From contig MKJV01000069.1 of the NCBI GenBank assembly GCA_001942185.1, positions 1 through 64,000 of the forward strand: a stretch of DNA of 64,000 bases, given 5' to 3'. The stretch comes from Pseudonocardia sp. CNS-004 (GTDB taxonomy: Bacteria > Actinomycetota > Actinomycetes > Mycobacteriales > Pseudonocardiaceae). The position numbers were made by a program, and so were the translations under genes. The notes under the pieces are model-generated. The model saw only the letters and a program-made list of their open reading frames with translations, made no database searches and had not been told where the DNA came from. This document shows, in pieces, positions 8,314 to 17,884 of this stretch; positions within the stretch are counted from its first letter, which is position 1; each line of letters starts with the position of its first letter.

Positions 8314-9307
8314 CGAACCTCGACCCCCGGCCCGACCTGGAGGTCCTGGACGGCGGGCAGCCGTGCACGGCGGTCGAGGTCCTCGAGCCGCGCCAGGTGC
8401 CCCTCGGGGGCGTGCGGGCGACGACGGTGTACCGGACCCTCCCGCAGCGGCGGAGGTCGCTGGTGGGGGCGTGGTGCTTCCTGGACCACTACGGCCCGAC
8501 GACGTCGCGGTCACCGGGGGGATGCAGATGCCGCGGCATCCGCACACCGGGCTCGCGACGGTGTCGTGGCTGTTCAGCGGCCGCATCGAGCATCTCGACT
8601 CCGGTGGCACCGCGGCCTCGGTCCTGCCGGGGGAGCTCAACCTGATGCTCGCGGGCCGGGGCATCACCCATCAGGAGCTCAGCGCCGCCGGGACGCGGAC
8701 CCTGCACGGCGTGCAGCTCTGGTACGCGCTGCCGGACGAGACGCGGTTCGGCGAGAACGCCTTCGCCCACTACGCCCCCGAGCCGGTGACGCTCCCCGGT
8801 GTCACGGCGCAGGTGTTCCTCGGGGAGCTTCTCGGGTCCGCGTCCCCGGTCGAGACGCGCACACCCGACCTGCTCGGTGCCGAGCTGGTCCTCGACCCCG
8901 GCGCCACGGTCCGGCTGCCCGTGCGGGCGGACTTCGAGCACGCCGTCCTCGCCGAGAACGCGGAGGTCACGGTGAACTCCGCCGCCGTCGGACACCGGTC
9001 GCTCGCGTACGTCCCGCCCGGCGCCGACACGCTGGTCGTCACGGCAGGTGACACGCAGGCCCGCGCGATCCTGCTGGGCGGTGTCCCGCTGGACGAGCAG
9101 ATCGTGATGTGGTGGAACTTCGTCGGCCGCGACCACGACGAGATCGTCGAGTTCCGGCGCCGCTACCAGGCCGAGCTCGGGTTCGAGCCGGCCGATCCGC
9201 GGGACGGGGGCAAGTCCGCCCTCTTCGGCACCTTCCCACCGGACCAGCTGCCACCGCTGCCCGCCCCGCCGCTGCCGAACACCAGGTTGCTCCCGCGCGA
9301 GCAGTAG
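8310..9307 (+). CDS. pirin family protein (frameshifted)
   Basis: Cupin-fold pirin-like protein, about 330 residues. The start MTNLDPRPDLEVLDG overlaps the preceding stop by ATGA. The N-terminal part runs to SLVGAWCFLDHYGP. The frame then shifts by one base near 8500 and continues DDVAVTGGMQMPRHPHTGLATVSWLFSG, which carries the metal-binding His-x-His of pirins (PRHPHTG), then GRGITHQE and the C-terminal cupin ending PLPNTRLLP. Some pirins have quercetinase activity or bind regulators; no specific role can be assigned here. The coupling with an AhpD-like gene suggests an oxidative-stress context. Confidence 0.88.
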
Positions 9308-9324
9308 CGACCACGCGGAATTAG

Positions 9325-9336
9325 TTGAGCATTCAA
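9325..9336. promoter_or_regulatory. short palindrome upstream of VOC gene
   Basis: TTGA-GCAT-TCAA sits in an unusually AT-rich patch 16 bases ahead of the VOC gene. TTGA-N4-TCAA dyads within TAGTTGA…TCAA are typical of MarR-type operators, and no MarR gene is visible nearby. The site is short, so this is tentative. Confidence 0.3.
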
Positions 9337-9352
9337 GTCAGTTGGGGGGTGC

Positions 9353-10249
9353 ATGAGCACAGGCACACACCTCGCGGCCGACACCTCGATGGGGGCCGTC
9401 ACCCTGAACGTCGCGGATCTGGACGCGATGACGGCCTACTACCGCGACGGGATCGGCCTGGCCGTACTGGACCAGGCCGGGTCACGCGTGACTCTCGGTC
9501 GGGCCGGTCGGGCGGTCGTCGTCCTCATACACACACCAGGCCTGCAGCACGCCTCCCCCACGGATGCCGGGCTGTTCCACACCGCCATCGTCTTCGAGAC
9601 GGAGGCCGCCCTCGCCGCGGCGATCCAGTCCGTCGCGCGCCGACACCCCGGGTCGTTCACCGGCTCCAGCGACCATCTGGTCAACAAGGCCTTCTACTTC
9701 GACGACCCCGAGGGGAACGGCGTCGAGCTGTACTGGGACCGCGACCGGACGCAGTGGAGCTGGACGCACGGACAGATCAAGATGGGCGCCGTGTTCCTGG
9801 ACCCGAACGTCTACCTGCGCGAACACCTCGACGAACGGGGCGGCGAACGAGACCTCGCCGGTCAACCGATCGGGAACGCACGAGTCGGCCACGTCCACCT
9901 CTCCGTCGGCGACGTGGCGACGGCGCGCGACTTCTACGCCACGGCACTGGGCTTCGACGTGACGCTCACCCTGGGCGATCAGGCGCTGTTCGTCAGCGCA
10001 GGCGGATACCACCACCACATGGCGATGAACGTCTGGAAGAGCCGTGGCGCCGGTCGCCGCCGGCCCACCCTCGGCCTGGGGCGCCTCGACATCGGCCTCC
10101 CGTCCGCCGACGACGTCGGCGAGCTGGTGGAGCGCATGCAGCACCATCGCGTCCCCATCCGGAACGACGGCCGGACCGTCAGCTTCGAGGACCCGTGGGC
10201 CAACGCCGTCCACGTCGACGTGGTCCCGCGCTCGTCCGACGACGCGTAG
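9353..10249 (+). CDS. two-domain VOC family protein (glyoxalase / extradiol dioxygenase fold)
   Basis: A 298-residue protein with two vicinal-oxygen-chelate modules: one starting MGAVTLNVADLDAMTAYYRDGIGL (about residue 13) and one starting VGHVHLSVGDVATARDFYATALG (about residue 182). Metal ligands are visible as FHTAIVF, EGNGVELYWDRD, GHVHLSV, YHHHMAMN and DPWANAVHVDV. The layout is that of catechol-2,3-dioxygenase-like or CatE-like proteins, and the substrate is unknown. ATG at 9353 sits just after GGGGGG. It stands alone between the pirin gene and the LLM operon. Confidence 0.85.
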   Translation: MSTGTHLAADTSMGAVTLNVADLDAMTAYYRDGIGLAVLDQAGSRVTLGRAGRAVVVLIHTPGLQHASPTDAGLFHTAIVFETEAALAAAIQSVARRHPGSFTGSSDHLVNKAFYFDDPEGNGVELYWDRDRTQWSWTHGQIKMGAVFLDPNVYLREHLDERGGERDLAGQPIGNARVGHVHLSVGDVATARDFYATALGFDVTLTLGDQALFVSAGGYHHHMAMNVWKSRGAGRRRPTLGLGRLDIGLPSADDVGELVERMQHHRVPIRNDGRTVSFEDPWANAVHVDVVPRSSDDA

Positions 10250-10275
10250 CGGCGCCCGACCTACCCATCGCCGAA

Positions 10276-10326
10276 GACCGATTGACCGGCCGATCCGGTG
10301 AGGGCCGCCGCACCCGACACTGGATC
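10276..10326 (+). promoter_or_regulatory. GACCGAT-type element, copy 4 (51-bp block)
   Basis: GACCGATTGACCGGCCGATC at 10276 begins a 51-base block that matches 45 of 51 bases at 6512-6562, far beyond the short core shared by all four copies. It ends 72 bases ahead of the LLM gene start. Shared regulation of the LLM gene and the isochorismatase-family gene is inferred. Confidence 0.65.
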
Positions 10327-10398
10327 CCGTGGTGCGGAGCTCGCCGGGGAGCCGGCCGGTCGGACACGACCCCATCGAACGACATCCAGGAGCAAACC

Positions 10399-11434
10399 GT
10401 GAGCGACCTCGTGTTCGGCCTCGACACCTTCGGCGACGTGCCCGAGGACGACTCCGGCGCCCTCGTCTCCCACGCCGAGGCGATCCGCCAGGTCGTCACC
10501 GAGGCGATCCTCGCCGACGAGCTCGGCGTCGACGCCCTCACGCTCGGCGAGCACCACCGACCCGACTACGCGATCTCCACGCCCGAGACCGTGCTCGCCG
10601 GCATCGCCACCCGCACCTCCCGCATCCGCCTCGGCTCCGGCGTCACCGTGCTGAGCTCCGACGACCCCGTGCGCGTCTTCCAGCGCTTCGCCACCCTCGA
10701 CGCGATCTCCTCCGGCCGCGCGAGGTGATCCTCGGGCGCGGCTCGTTCACCGAGTCGTTCCCCCTGTTCGGCTACGACCTCGCCGACTACGAGGTGCTCT
10801 TCGAGGAGAAGCTCGAGCTGTTCGTCCAGCTCCTCGACGAGAAGCCGGTGACGTGGACCGGCACCGTGCGCGCCGCGCTCGACGGCGCCGACGTGTACCC
10901 CAAGACCGACTCCGGACGCCTGACCACCTGGGTCGCGTCGGCGGTTCACCACAGTCGATCATCCGCACCGCCCGCCACGGCCTGCCGCTCATGCTCGCCA
11001 TCATCGGCGGCCCGCCCGCGCGGTTCACCCCGCTCATCGAGCTCTACCAGCGCGCCACCGACCGCCTCGGCACCACCGCGTGGCCCGTCGGCATGCACTC
11101 CCCCGGGTTCATCGCCGACACCGACGACGAGGCCACGCAGCTGCACTACCCCCGCTACAAGGTCCTGCACGACCGCATCGGCGCCCTGCGCGGCTGGCCG
11201 CCGATGCGCCGGGAGGACTACGCCGCCGAGATCGAGCACGGCTCGATGTACGTCGGCTCCCCGGAGACCGTCGCCCGCAAGATCGCCCGGTCCGTCCGCA
11301 CACTCGGCGTCGGCCGGTTCGACATGATCTACACCGGCGGCTCGCAGCCGAAGAGCGCCCGCCTGCGCAGCGTCGAGCTCTACGGCAGCAAGGTCGTCCC
11401 CATGGTCCGCGACATCCTCTCCGAGACGGCATGA
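10399..11434 (+). CDS. LLM class flavin-dependent oxidoreductase (two frameshifts)
   Basis: Luciferase-like (alpha/beta)8-barrel monooxygenase or F420-dependent enzyme, about 345 residues. The start [17 protein letters not shown] follows AGGAGC. The family core [26 protein letters not shown] and [24 protein letters not shown] is clear. The frame shifts by one base near 10722 (to [17 protein letters not shown]) and again near 10940 (to [19 protein letters not shown]), both explained by single lost bases. The C-terminus has [13 protein letters not shown], typical of the family. The stop overlaps the F420 reductase-like start by ATGA, so a reduced-flavin or F420 supply partnership is plausible. 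Confidence 0.9.
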
Positions 11435-12138
11435 CCACCGTCGCGGTCCTGGGGGCCGGCAAGGTCGGCACCGTGCTGGCGCGGCTCGCCGTCGCCGCGG
11501 GCTACCGCGTGCTCGTCGCCGGCTCCGGCGACCCGGCGAGGATCGCGCTCATCGTCGAGGTCGTCACGCCCGGCGCGACCGCCACGACCGCCGCCGACGC
11601 GGCCGAGCAGGCCGACGTCGTCATCCTCGCCCTCCCCCTCGGCAAGCACCGCACCCTCCCCGCCGACGCGCTGCGCGGCAAGCTCGTCGTCGACGCCATG
11701 AACTACTGGTGGGAGACCGACGGCATCCGCGACGACCTCACCGACCCGCGCACCTCCTCCAGCGAGATCGTGCAGGCCTTCCTGCCCGAATCCCGGGTGG
11801 TCAAGGCGTTCAACCACATGGGCTACCACGACCTCGAGGACGAAGCCCGCCCCGCCGCGGCGCCCGGACGCAAGGCGCTCGCCATCGCGGGCGATGACGC
11901 CGCCGACGTCACCGCCGTGGGCCGGCTCGTCGACGCGCTCGGCTTCGACCCCGTCGTCGCGGGCCCGCTCGCCGAAGGCGTTCGCTTCGAACCCGGCGCC
12001 GAGCTGTTCGGCGCCGACGTCGACGCCGATGCGGTCCGCGCGATGCTCGAGCGTTTCCCCGACTCCCCGCGCGGCCGTACCGTCGCGCGAGCCCGCTCGA
12101 CGGGATCCGACGACGCCGCCCGGGGAGCCATCGCATGA
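11431..12138 (+). CDS. NADPH-dependent F420 reductase-like / NAD(P)-binding protein
   Basis: A 235-residue Rossmann protein. [21 protein letters not shown] provides the GxGxxG loop; [25 protein letters not shown] and [15 protein letters not shown] follow the F420:NADP oxidoreductase fold. In this family the strand NAxxxxxxD carries cofactor contacts; here it is DAMNYW, an alternative seen in homologues that may not bind F420. It overlaps the LLM gene by ATGA (translational coupling). A paralogue lies at 2226-2770. Confidence 0.82.
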   Translation: MTTVAVLGAGKVGTVLARLAVAAGYRVLVAGSGDPARIALIVEVVTPGATATTAADAAEQADVVILALPLGKHRTLPADALRGKLVVDAMNYWWETDGIRDDLTDPRTSSSEIVQAFLPESRVVKAFNHMGYHDLEDEARPAAAPGRKALAIAGDDAADVTAVGRLVDALGFDPVVAGPLAEGVRFEPGAELFGADVDADAVRAMLERFPDSPRGRTVARARSTGSDDAARGAIA

Positions 12139-12232
12139 GCAGCACCGGAACCGTCCCGGTACTCCCGCGTGGCGGCGGCGCCGGACCCGGCGCCCAGGGG
12201 TTCCGGGAACCGGGCGACGACCTCCTCCGCGA
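12135..12232 (+). other. gap with possible truncated 5' coding end
   Basis: An ATG overlaps the preceding stop (ATGA at 12135) and opens a reading of about 33 codons ([14 protein letters not shown]…) before it runs antisense into the molybdopterin subunit gene. I recognise no family. It may be the stub of a gene cut off by rearrangement, or chance. Nothing else is visible here. Confidence 0.2.
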
Positions 12233-14455
12233 TCACCCGAGTAGCGATTCCGGCGTGATGGGCAGCTCGCGGACGCGACGCCCCGTGGCGTGGAAGACGG
12301 CGTTGGCGATGGCAGGCGCGACCCCCACGATCACGATCTCCCCGAGGCCCTTCACCCCGATCGGGTCGGCCTCGCGGTCCTCACCGTCGACGTAGATCGC
12401 GCGCACGTCGGGGACGTCGGCGCTCACCGGGAGCAGGTAGCCGGCGAAGTCGGCGTTGACGATCCGGCCGTCGCGGTGGTCGGTGATGGTGTGCTCCAGC
12501 AGCGCCTGCCCGATGCCACCGATCATGCCGCCGTGGGCCTGGCTGTCGGCGAGCGTCGGGTTGATGATCCGCCCGGCGTCGAACACCCCGAGCATGCGCC
12601 GCACCCGCACCAGCCCCAGCCGGGCGTCCACGGCGACCTCGGCGAAGATCGCGCTGTAGGAGTACATCGAGAACCCGCTCTCCTCCGGAGGCTCGTAGGA
12701 GCCGATCACCTCGAGGTGGGAGCGGTTGTTGCGGCCCATCAGCTGTGGGTAGGTCTCCCCGCGGCCGGGGTCGGTCCCCACGCTCAGCCACCCGTCACGG
12801 ACCACGACGCGCCCGGGTCGGCGCCGTGAAGCGGTGAGCCCGGGTCGGTGACCGCGAGGTCGACGGCCTGGCGCGCAGCAGGTCGCACGCGTTCTGCACG
12901 GCCGAGCCGACGCTCGCCATCGTCCAGGCCAGCGCCTGGACCGGGGCGGGCGGCAGCAGCGAGTCGCCCAGGTCGAAGCGCACGGCGTCCACCGGCACGC
13001 CGAGGCGTCCGCGGCGACCTGCGACATCGAGGTGGCGGTGCCCGGCCCGATGTCGCTGGTGGCGGACTGGACCACGACGCGGCCGTCCGCGTCGAGCCGG
13101 GCGTACGCCTGGGCGTTCATCCGCTCGGTGGCGTAGGCGCCGGCGGCGAACCCCGTTCCGATCAGCCGGTCGCCGTCGCGGGTGGCCCCCGGCGTCGGGT
13201 TGCGGCGGTCCCAGCCGAACTCCCGCGCACCGATCGCGTAGCAGTCGCGCAGCCGCCGCGTGGAGAAGGGCGACCCGGTGGCCGGGTCGGACTCCGGCTC
13301 GTTGCGCAGCCGCAGCTCGATGGGGTCGATGCCGAGCTCGTGGGCGAGCTCGTCCATCGAGCACTCCAGCGCGTACGCGGCGGTGGACCAGCCGGGACCG
13401 CGCATCCAGGTCGGCGTGTTCACGTCGAGCGGCACCAGCGACACGGTCTGGGCGACGTGCGGCGTGGTGTAGAGCATCCGCCCGAGCGCCATGTCGTCGG
13501 CGTGCGACTCGTAGCGGGAGGTCTCCCCCCGGACGTCGTGGGCCATGGCCGTGACCCGCCCGCTCCGGTCGCTGCCCAGCCGCACCGCGTACTCGTACGC
13601 GGGCCGGTACCCGACCCCGGAGTAGAGCTGCTTGCGGGTCATCACCAGCTTCACCGGGCGCCGGACCTCGCGGGCCGCGAGCGCCGCGATCACGGAGTGG
13701 ACCCAGGTCCGCCCGCCGTTGCCGAACGCCCCGCCGACGACGGTGGACAGGCACCGCACCGACTCCTGCGGGATGCCGAACGCCGCGGCGAGCTCGTTGC
13801 GCGGGTCGGCCACCCACTGCGTCTTCTCCCACACGGTGAGGCGGTCGCCCTCCCACCGGGCGATGATCGCGTGCGGCTCCATCGCGTTGTGGTGGTTGCG
13901 GCCCGTCCGGTAGGTCATCTCCAGCCGCACCTCCGCGGAGCGCAGGCCCGCCTCCACGTCGCCGCGGCCGTAGGTCTCGGGCTCTCCACCGGGCGTCCCG
14001 GCAGCCAGGTCCGTGCCCACGCGCTCCGCGGCGTACCGGACCTCGACCAGGCGCGCCCCGTGCCGCGCCGTCTCCGGCGTGGTCGCGACGACCACCGCGA
14101 CCGGCTGGCCGAAGAACCGCACCCGGTCGTCCTGGAAGGCACGCAGCCGCTCGCCGGGCGGGTTGATCGAGTCCGGGAACGGGTTGTCCCGGTAGGGCAG
14201 CCGCGGCGCGTTGCCGTGGTGGAACACGGCCAGCACACCGGGCAGCTCCTCGGCGGCCCGGGTGTCGACGCCGGTGATCCGCGCGCGGCCGATCGTGGCC
14301 TCGACGAGGACGGCGTGCACGACCCCCTCGATCCCGTCGGCGGGGCCGTGGTCGGCCGCGTAGCGCGCCGAGCCGGTGACCTTGAGCCGCCCGTCCACCC
14401 GAGCCACGGGAGCGCCGACGGCGCTCTGGGGCTGCATCGACTGCGACCGGGTCAT
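12233..14455 (-). CDS. paoC: aldehyde oxidoreductase molybdenum-binding subunit, PaoC-like (three frameshifts)
   Basis: Large molybdopterin-cytosine-dinucleotide subunit of the xanthine oxidase family, about 740 residues, predicted to oxidise aldehydes to acids with water as oxygen donor. N-terminal landmarks are VARVDGRLKVTGSARYAAD and FFGQPVAVVVA; the cofactor loop GGAFGNGGRTW is near residue 245. The C-terminus has FDAGRIINPTLADSQAHGGMIGGIGQALLE and GVKGLGEI, where the Glu of GLGE is the catalytic base of the family. The reading shifts frame near 13018, 12868 and 12808 and returns to its original phase, as expected for three single-base losses. Start ATG 14455 overlaps the stop of the FAD subunit gene. 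Confidence 0.9.
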   Translation of the reverse strand: MTRSQSMQPQSAVGAPVARVDGRLKVTGSARYAADHGPADGIEGVVHAVLVEATIGRARITGVDTRAAEELPGVLAVFHHGNAPRLPYRDNPFPDSINPPGERLRAFQDDRVRFFGQPVAVVVATTPETARHGARLVEVRYAAERVGTDLAAGTPGGEPETYGRGDVEAGLRSAEVRLEMTYRTGRNHHNAMEPHAIIARWEGDRLTVWEKTQWVADPRNELAAAFGIPQESVRCLSTVVGGAFGNGGRTWVHSVIAALAAREVRRPVKLVMTRKQLYSGVGYRPAYEYAVRLGSDRSGRVTAMAHDVRGETSRYESHADDMALGRMLYTTPHVAQTVSLVPLDVNTPTWMRGPGWSTAAYALECSMDELAHELGIDPIELRLRNEPESDPATGSPFSTRRLRDCYAIGAREFGWDRRNPTPGATRDGDRLIGTGFAAGAYATERMNAQAYARLDADGRVVVQSATSDIGPGTATSMSQVAADASACRWTPCASTWATRCCRPPRSRRWPGRWRASARPCRTRATCCAPGRRPRGHRPGLTASRRRPGRVVVRDGWLSVGTDPGRGETYPQLMGRNNRSHLEVIGSYEPPEESGFSMYSYSAIFAEVAVDARLGLVRVRRMLGVFDAGRIINPTLADSQAHGGMIGGIGQALLEHTITDHRDGRIVNADFAGYLLPVSADVPDVRAIYVDGEDREADPIGVKGLGEIVIVGVAPAIANAVFHATGRRVRELPITPESLLG

Positions 14456-15431
14456 GACCCACCTCCCACGATGCGGAGCTGACGTTCGACCGTGCGGCGG
14501 AGCAGGTCGACCTTGAAACCGTTGTGCGCCAGCGGCCGGGCCCCCTCCGCGGCCCGTTCGGCCGCCGCGGCCCACAGCCCGCCGGCGGGGCGACGGCCGA
14601 CGAGGTGCTGCTCCACCGCGCGCAGCCGCCAGGGCACCGTGCCCACCCCGCCGGCAGCGACCCCGGCGGACCGGATCACGCCGCCCTGGACGTGCAGGGC
14701 GACGGCCGCCGAGGTCAGCGCGAACTCGTAGCTCTGCCGGTCACGCACCTTGAGGTAGCCGGACGCGAGCGGCCGCGGGTGCGGTGGCACCTCGACGGCG
14801 ACGATCAGCTCGCCGGGCCGCAGGTCCTGCTCGCGGTCGGGGGTGGTGCCCGGGAGCAGGTGGAAGTCGGCGAAGGGGACCGTGCGCTCGCCGCCGGGGC
14901 CGCGCGTGTGGATGCGCGCGTCCAGCGCCGCGAGCGCCACGGCGAGGTCGGAAGGGTGGGTGGCGACGCACGCGTCGGAGGTGCCGAGGATCGCGTGGCC
15001 GCGGTTGTAGCCCTCCCGAGCCGCGCACCCGGAGCCGGGCGCGCGCTTGTTGCACGCCGCCGACACGTCGCGGAAGTAGGAGCACCGGGTCCGCTGCATG
15101 ACGTTGCCGCCGATGGTGGCCATGTTGCGCAGCTGCGGCGAGGCGCTCAGCTCCAGCGCGTGGGCGATGACCGGGTACGCCTCCCGCACGGCCGGGTCGG
15201 CCGCGACGTCGGCCATCCGGGCGAGCGCGCCGAGACGCAGGCCGCCCTCCGGCGTGAACGTGATCTCGCCCAGCGGGAGCGCGGAGATGTCCACGAGCGT
15301 GCCGGGCGCTCGACGGTCTCGCGCATCAGGTCGACGAGCGTCGTCCCGCCCGCGATGTACCGGCCGCCGCTCTCACCGGCTCGGACGGCCGCGTCGACGT
15401 CGGTCACGGTGGTGCAGGAGAACGGGAACAC
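14452..15431 (-). CDS. paoB: aldehyde oxidoreductase FAD-binding subunit with extra Fe-S cysteines, PaoB-like (frameshifted)
   Basis: FAD subunit of the xanthine oxidase family, about 325 residues. GTG at 15431 begins VFPFSCTTVTDVDAAV, then GRYIAGGTTLVDLMRE, the FAD pyrophosphate loop. The frame shifts near 15300 and resumes DISALPLGEITFTPEGG. NMATIGGNVMQRTRCSYF, then CNKRAPGSGC and GTSDACVATHPSDLA supply the cysteine set that binds an extra [4Fe-4S] cluster in E. coli PaoB and 4-hydroxybenzoyl-CoA reductase-like enzymes. Its stop overlaps the PaoC-like start (ATGA). The gene lies one base from the preceding Fe-S subunit stop, a tightly coupled operon. Confidence 0.9.
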
Positions 15432-15432
15432 G

Positions 15433-16053
15433 TCACACCTCCCCTGCCGCCTGCTCGACCGCCCTGACGATCTTCACGTAGCAGCCGCAGCGGCACAGGT
15501 TCCCGCTCATCCACTCCCGGATCTCCTCCGCCGACCCGGTGTGGCGTTCCTGGATGCAGCCGACACCGGACATGATCTGCCCGGGCGTGCAGTAGCCGCA
15601 CTGGAGCGCGTCCTGCTCGATGAAGGCCGCCTGCAGGGGGTGCAGCGCGCCACCGGCAGGTGCGAGCCCCTCGATCGTGACGACGTCCGCGCCCTCCAGC
15701 CGCACCGCGAGCGTGAGGCACGACAGGACCCGGCGGCCGTCGACGTGCACGGTGCACGCGCCGCAGGCACCGGCGTCACATCCCTTCTTCGTGCCGGGCA
15801 GCTCCAGGTGCTCGCGCAGCAGGTCCAGCAGCGACGTCCGGCTGTCGACCTCCACGACGACGGGCTCGCCGTTCACCGCCAGCGCGACCCGGGCGACGGT
15901 CCCGGCATCCGGAGCGGCGGCGTCGACCACGGCGAGGCCGACCGCCACTCCCCCGGCCGCCACCCCCGTGACCACGAGGAACGTGCGCCGGGAAACGTGC
16001 CACGGCGAGGCATCGGGCGGCGGGTCGCCGGAGACGGGCTGTGAGGAGGACAT
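15433..16053 (-). CDS. paoA: aldehyde oxidoreductase [2Fe-2S] subunit with Tat signal, PaoA-like
   Basis: A 206-residue iron-sulfur subunit and first gene of the operon. A twin-arginine signal is visible: SRRTFLVV with R22-R23, followed by a hydrophobic stretch to AVVDAAAPD. This predicts export of the folded heterotrimer, as for periplasmic PaoABC. The plant-type ferredoxin cluster is [21 protein letters not shown], and the second [2Fe-2S] helix domain has [12 protein letters not shown] and [14 protein letters not shown] at 16053 follows GAGGAG. An ATCAAG/CTTGAT operator-like dyad lies 60-80 bases upstream. The aldehyde substrate is not evident from the sequence. Confidence 0.93.
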   Translation of the reverse strand: MSSSQPVSGDPPPDASPWHVSRRTFLVVTGVAAGGVAVGLAVVDAAAPDAGTVARVALAVNGEPVVVEVDSRTSLLDLLREHLELPGTKKGCDAGACGACTVHVDGRRVLSCLTLAVRLEGADVVTIEGLAPAGGALHPLQAAFIEQDALQCGYCTPGQIMSGVGCIQERHTGSAEEIREWMSGNLCRCGCYVKIVRAVEQAAGEV

Positions 16054-16111
16054 GGTCCCTCTCTCTGGTCGGGGCAGAAGCGGGTCGAGAGCTCGACCCC
16101 GGACGAGAGTA

Positions 16112-16135
16112 ATCAAGACCTTGATACTCATCAAG
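16112..16135. promoter_or_regulatory. overlapping ATCAAG/CTTGAT palindromes in the paoABC promoter region
   Basis: ATCAAG-AC-CTTGAT (16112-16125) is a perfect dyad, and the same CTTGAT half pairs again with ATCAAG at 16130-16135 over a 4-base spacer. Three half-sites in 24 bases in the gap between the divergent paoA-like and lipoprotein genes suggest an operator. The cognate regulator is not evident. Confidence 0.5.
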
Positions 16136-16178
16136 TAGCTGTACCCTGATGGTGCCAGCAACCCGAGAAGGAGGACCC

Positions 16179-17242
16179 GTGCACGCCCGGATCCCGCTCC
16201 TGTCCGCGGCCGTCGCCACGGCCGTCGCACTGACGGCCTGTGCGAGCAGCGCCGCGGGCGACATGTCACCCGCACCGGCGGCACCCTCCGCCCGGCCCGG
16301 CCCCGTCGCAGCCGGCCCCGGTCCGGCCGGCGTCACCGAGGCCGTCGCCGCCGCCGCCGGAGCCTTCCTGGCCGGCCTCACCGCAGAGCAGCGCGACCAA
16401 GTCCTCTACGACATGACCGACCCGGCTCTGCGCAGGTGGAGCTACTTCCCGAGCACCGGCGACCGCAACGGGATCGCATTCGGCGACCTCACCGACGACC
16501 AGCGCGCCGCAGCACTCGGCGTCGCCGACGCGACCCTTTCCGACAGCGGGTACTCCCAGCTGCGAGGCGTGCTCGCCGCCGAGGACGCACTCGGCGTGCG
16601 CAACGGCGACAGCGACGTCGGCTCCGACCGCTACTTCATCGCACTCTTCGGCGAACCCGGCACCGCCGCGCGGTTCACGGTCCAGATCACCGGACACCAC
16701 CTCGCCGTCAACACGACGTTCGAGAGCGACCGCGTCAGCCCCACACCGGCCTTCACCGGCGTCGACCCGGTGGACTTCGAGGAGGCCGGTCAGCGGCTCC
16801 GGCCGATGCTGGCCGAGGCCGACGCCGTCTCGGCACTGCTCGGCAGCATGGACGAGGACGACCTGGCCGCCGCGCGGATCGACCCGATCGACGACGTGCG
16901 CGTCGGCACCGGGCAGAGCGACCGGTATCCGGAGCCCGAGGGCTCCCTCGTCACCGACCTCACCGAGGAGCAGCGCGGGCGGGTCACCGCTGCGGTGCGG
17001 GCATGGGTCGCGACACCGACGAGCGGGTCGCCGAACTGCTGGTGGAGCAGTACCGGGCCGAGTTCGACCGCACCCGCGTCGCGTGGTCCGGTTCGACCGA
17101 CCCGAACACTCCGGGCTCCTACCTGCGCATCGACGGTCCCCGGCTGTGGATCGAGTTCTCCAACGTCGGCCGCTTCGGCAACGGCGACAACCACTACCAC
17201 AGCGTCTACCGGGACAAGCAGGCCGACTACATGGACCAGTAG
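16179..17242 (+). CDS. DUF3500 family lipoprotein (frameshifted)
   Basis: Secreted lipoprotein of about 355 residues. GTG at 16179 follows AGGAGG by 4 bases. The signal [24 protein letters not shown] ends in an LTAC lipobox, predicting lipidation on that Cys and anchoring outside the membrane. The body ([26 protein letters not shown]-like opening, [19 protein letters not shown]) is the DUF3500 pattern. A single-base shift near 17010 leads into [23 protein letters not shown] and ends [14 protein letters not shown], the His-rich DUF3500 tail. The function of DUF3500 is unknown. It diverges from the paoABC operon. Confidence 0.85.
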
Positions 17243-17285
17243 CCCACTTCGACGGCACGAAGAAGGGCCCGGGATCTCCTCACGG

Positions 17286-17867
17286 TCACTGCTGCCCGCC
17301 ACCCCGGCGCAGGCCGTCGACCAGCACGCCCACGATCCGCCGGCCGTGCTCGGGCCTCCGTCCGGGCACGGGCTGGCACAGCTGGGCGATGGCGTACAGG
17401 AGGTCCTCTGCGCCGATGTCACCGCGGATCTCCCCCTCGGCCACTGCCGCGTCGAGCAGCGCCGAGAGGGTGGGCGCGAGCCGCTCCATGAAGTAGCCGG
17501 GCAGCCCGGCGAACGCCGGGTCGCCCGAGTGCAGCGCCGAGGCGAGCCCGCGTTTGGCGCCGAGCAACTCGGTGTAGCGGTCAACCCACCGGGTCAGCGC
17601 TTCCGCGGGCTCGAACGCGGCGCTCAGCGCGGGGCCCGCATCGGCGACGGCGTCGATCCCGCTCTCCACCACGGCTTTCACCAGGTCCGTGCGCTGCGGG
17701 AAGTGCCGGTACAGCGTGCCGACCCCGACTCCGGCCAGGTCGGTGATCTCCTTCGCGGGCGCGTCCACACCGGAGGTGTCGAAGACGGCACGCGCGGCGT
17801 CGAGCAACGCGTCGACGTTGCGTTGCGCGTCGGCACGCCGCCGACGGGGCGCCGGGGTCGTGGTCAC
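17286..17867 (-). CDS. TetR family transcriptional regulator
   Basis: A 193-residue repressor. N-terminal helix-turn-helix: LLDAARAVFDTSGVDAPAKEITDLAGVGVGTLYRHFPQRTDLVKAV (about residues 18-63). The all-helical ligand-binding domain ends PGRRPEHGRRIVGVLVDGLRRG. GTG at 17867 is chosen because alignment begins just after it and GGAGGT lies upstream; longer in-frame extensions would run through the operators. It is divergent from an aldo-keto reductase over a 101-base gap holding two matching CGGAA-N5-TTCCG dyads, so it very likely represses itself and the reductase. Confidence 0.9.
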   Translation of the reverse strand: MTTTPAPRRRRADAQRNVDALLDAARAVFDTSGVDAPAKEITDLAGVGVGTLYRHFPQRTDLVKAVVESGIDAVADAGPALSAAFEPAEALTRWVDRYTELLGAKRGLASALHSGDPAFAGLPGYFMERLAPTLSALLDAAVAEGEIRGDIGAEDLLYAIAQLCQPVPGRRPEHGRRIVGVLVDGLRRGGGQQ

Positions 17868-17884
17868 GGTGGCATCACCTCCGC

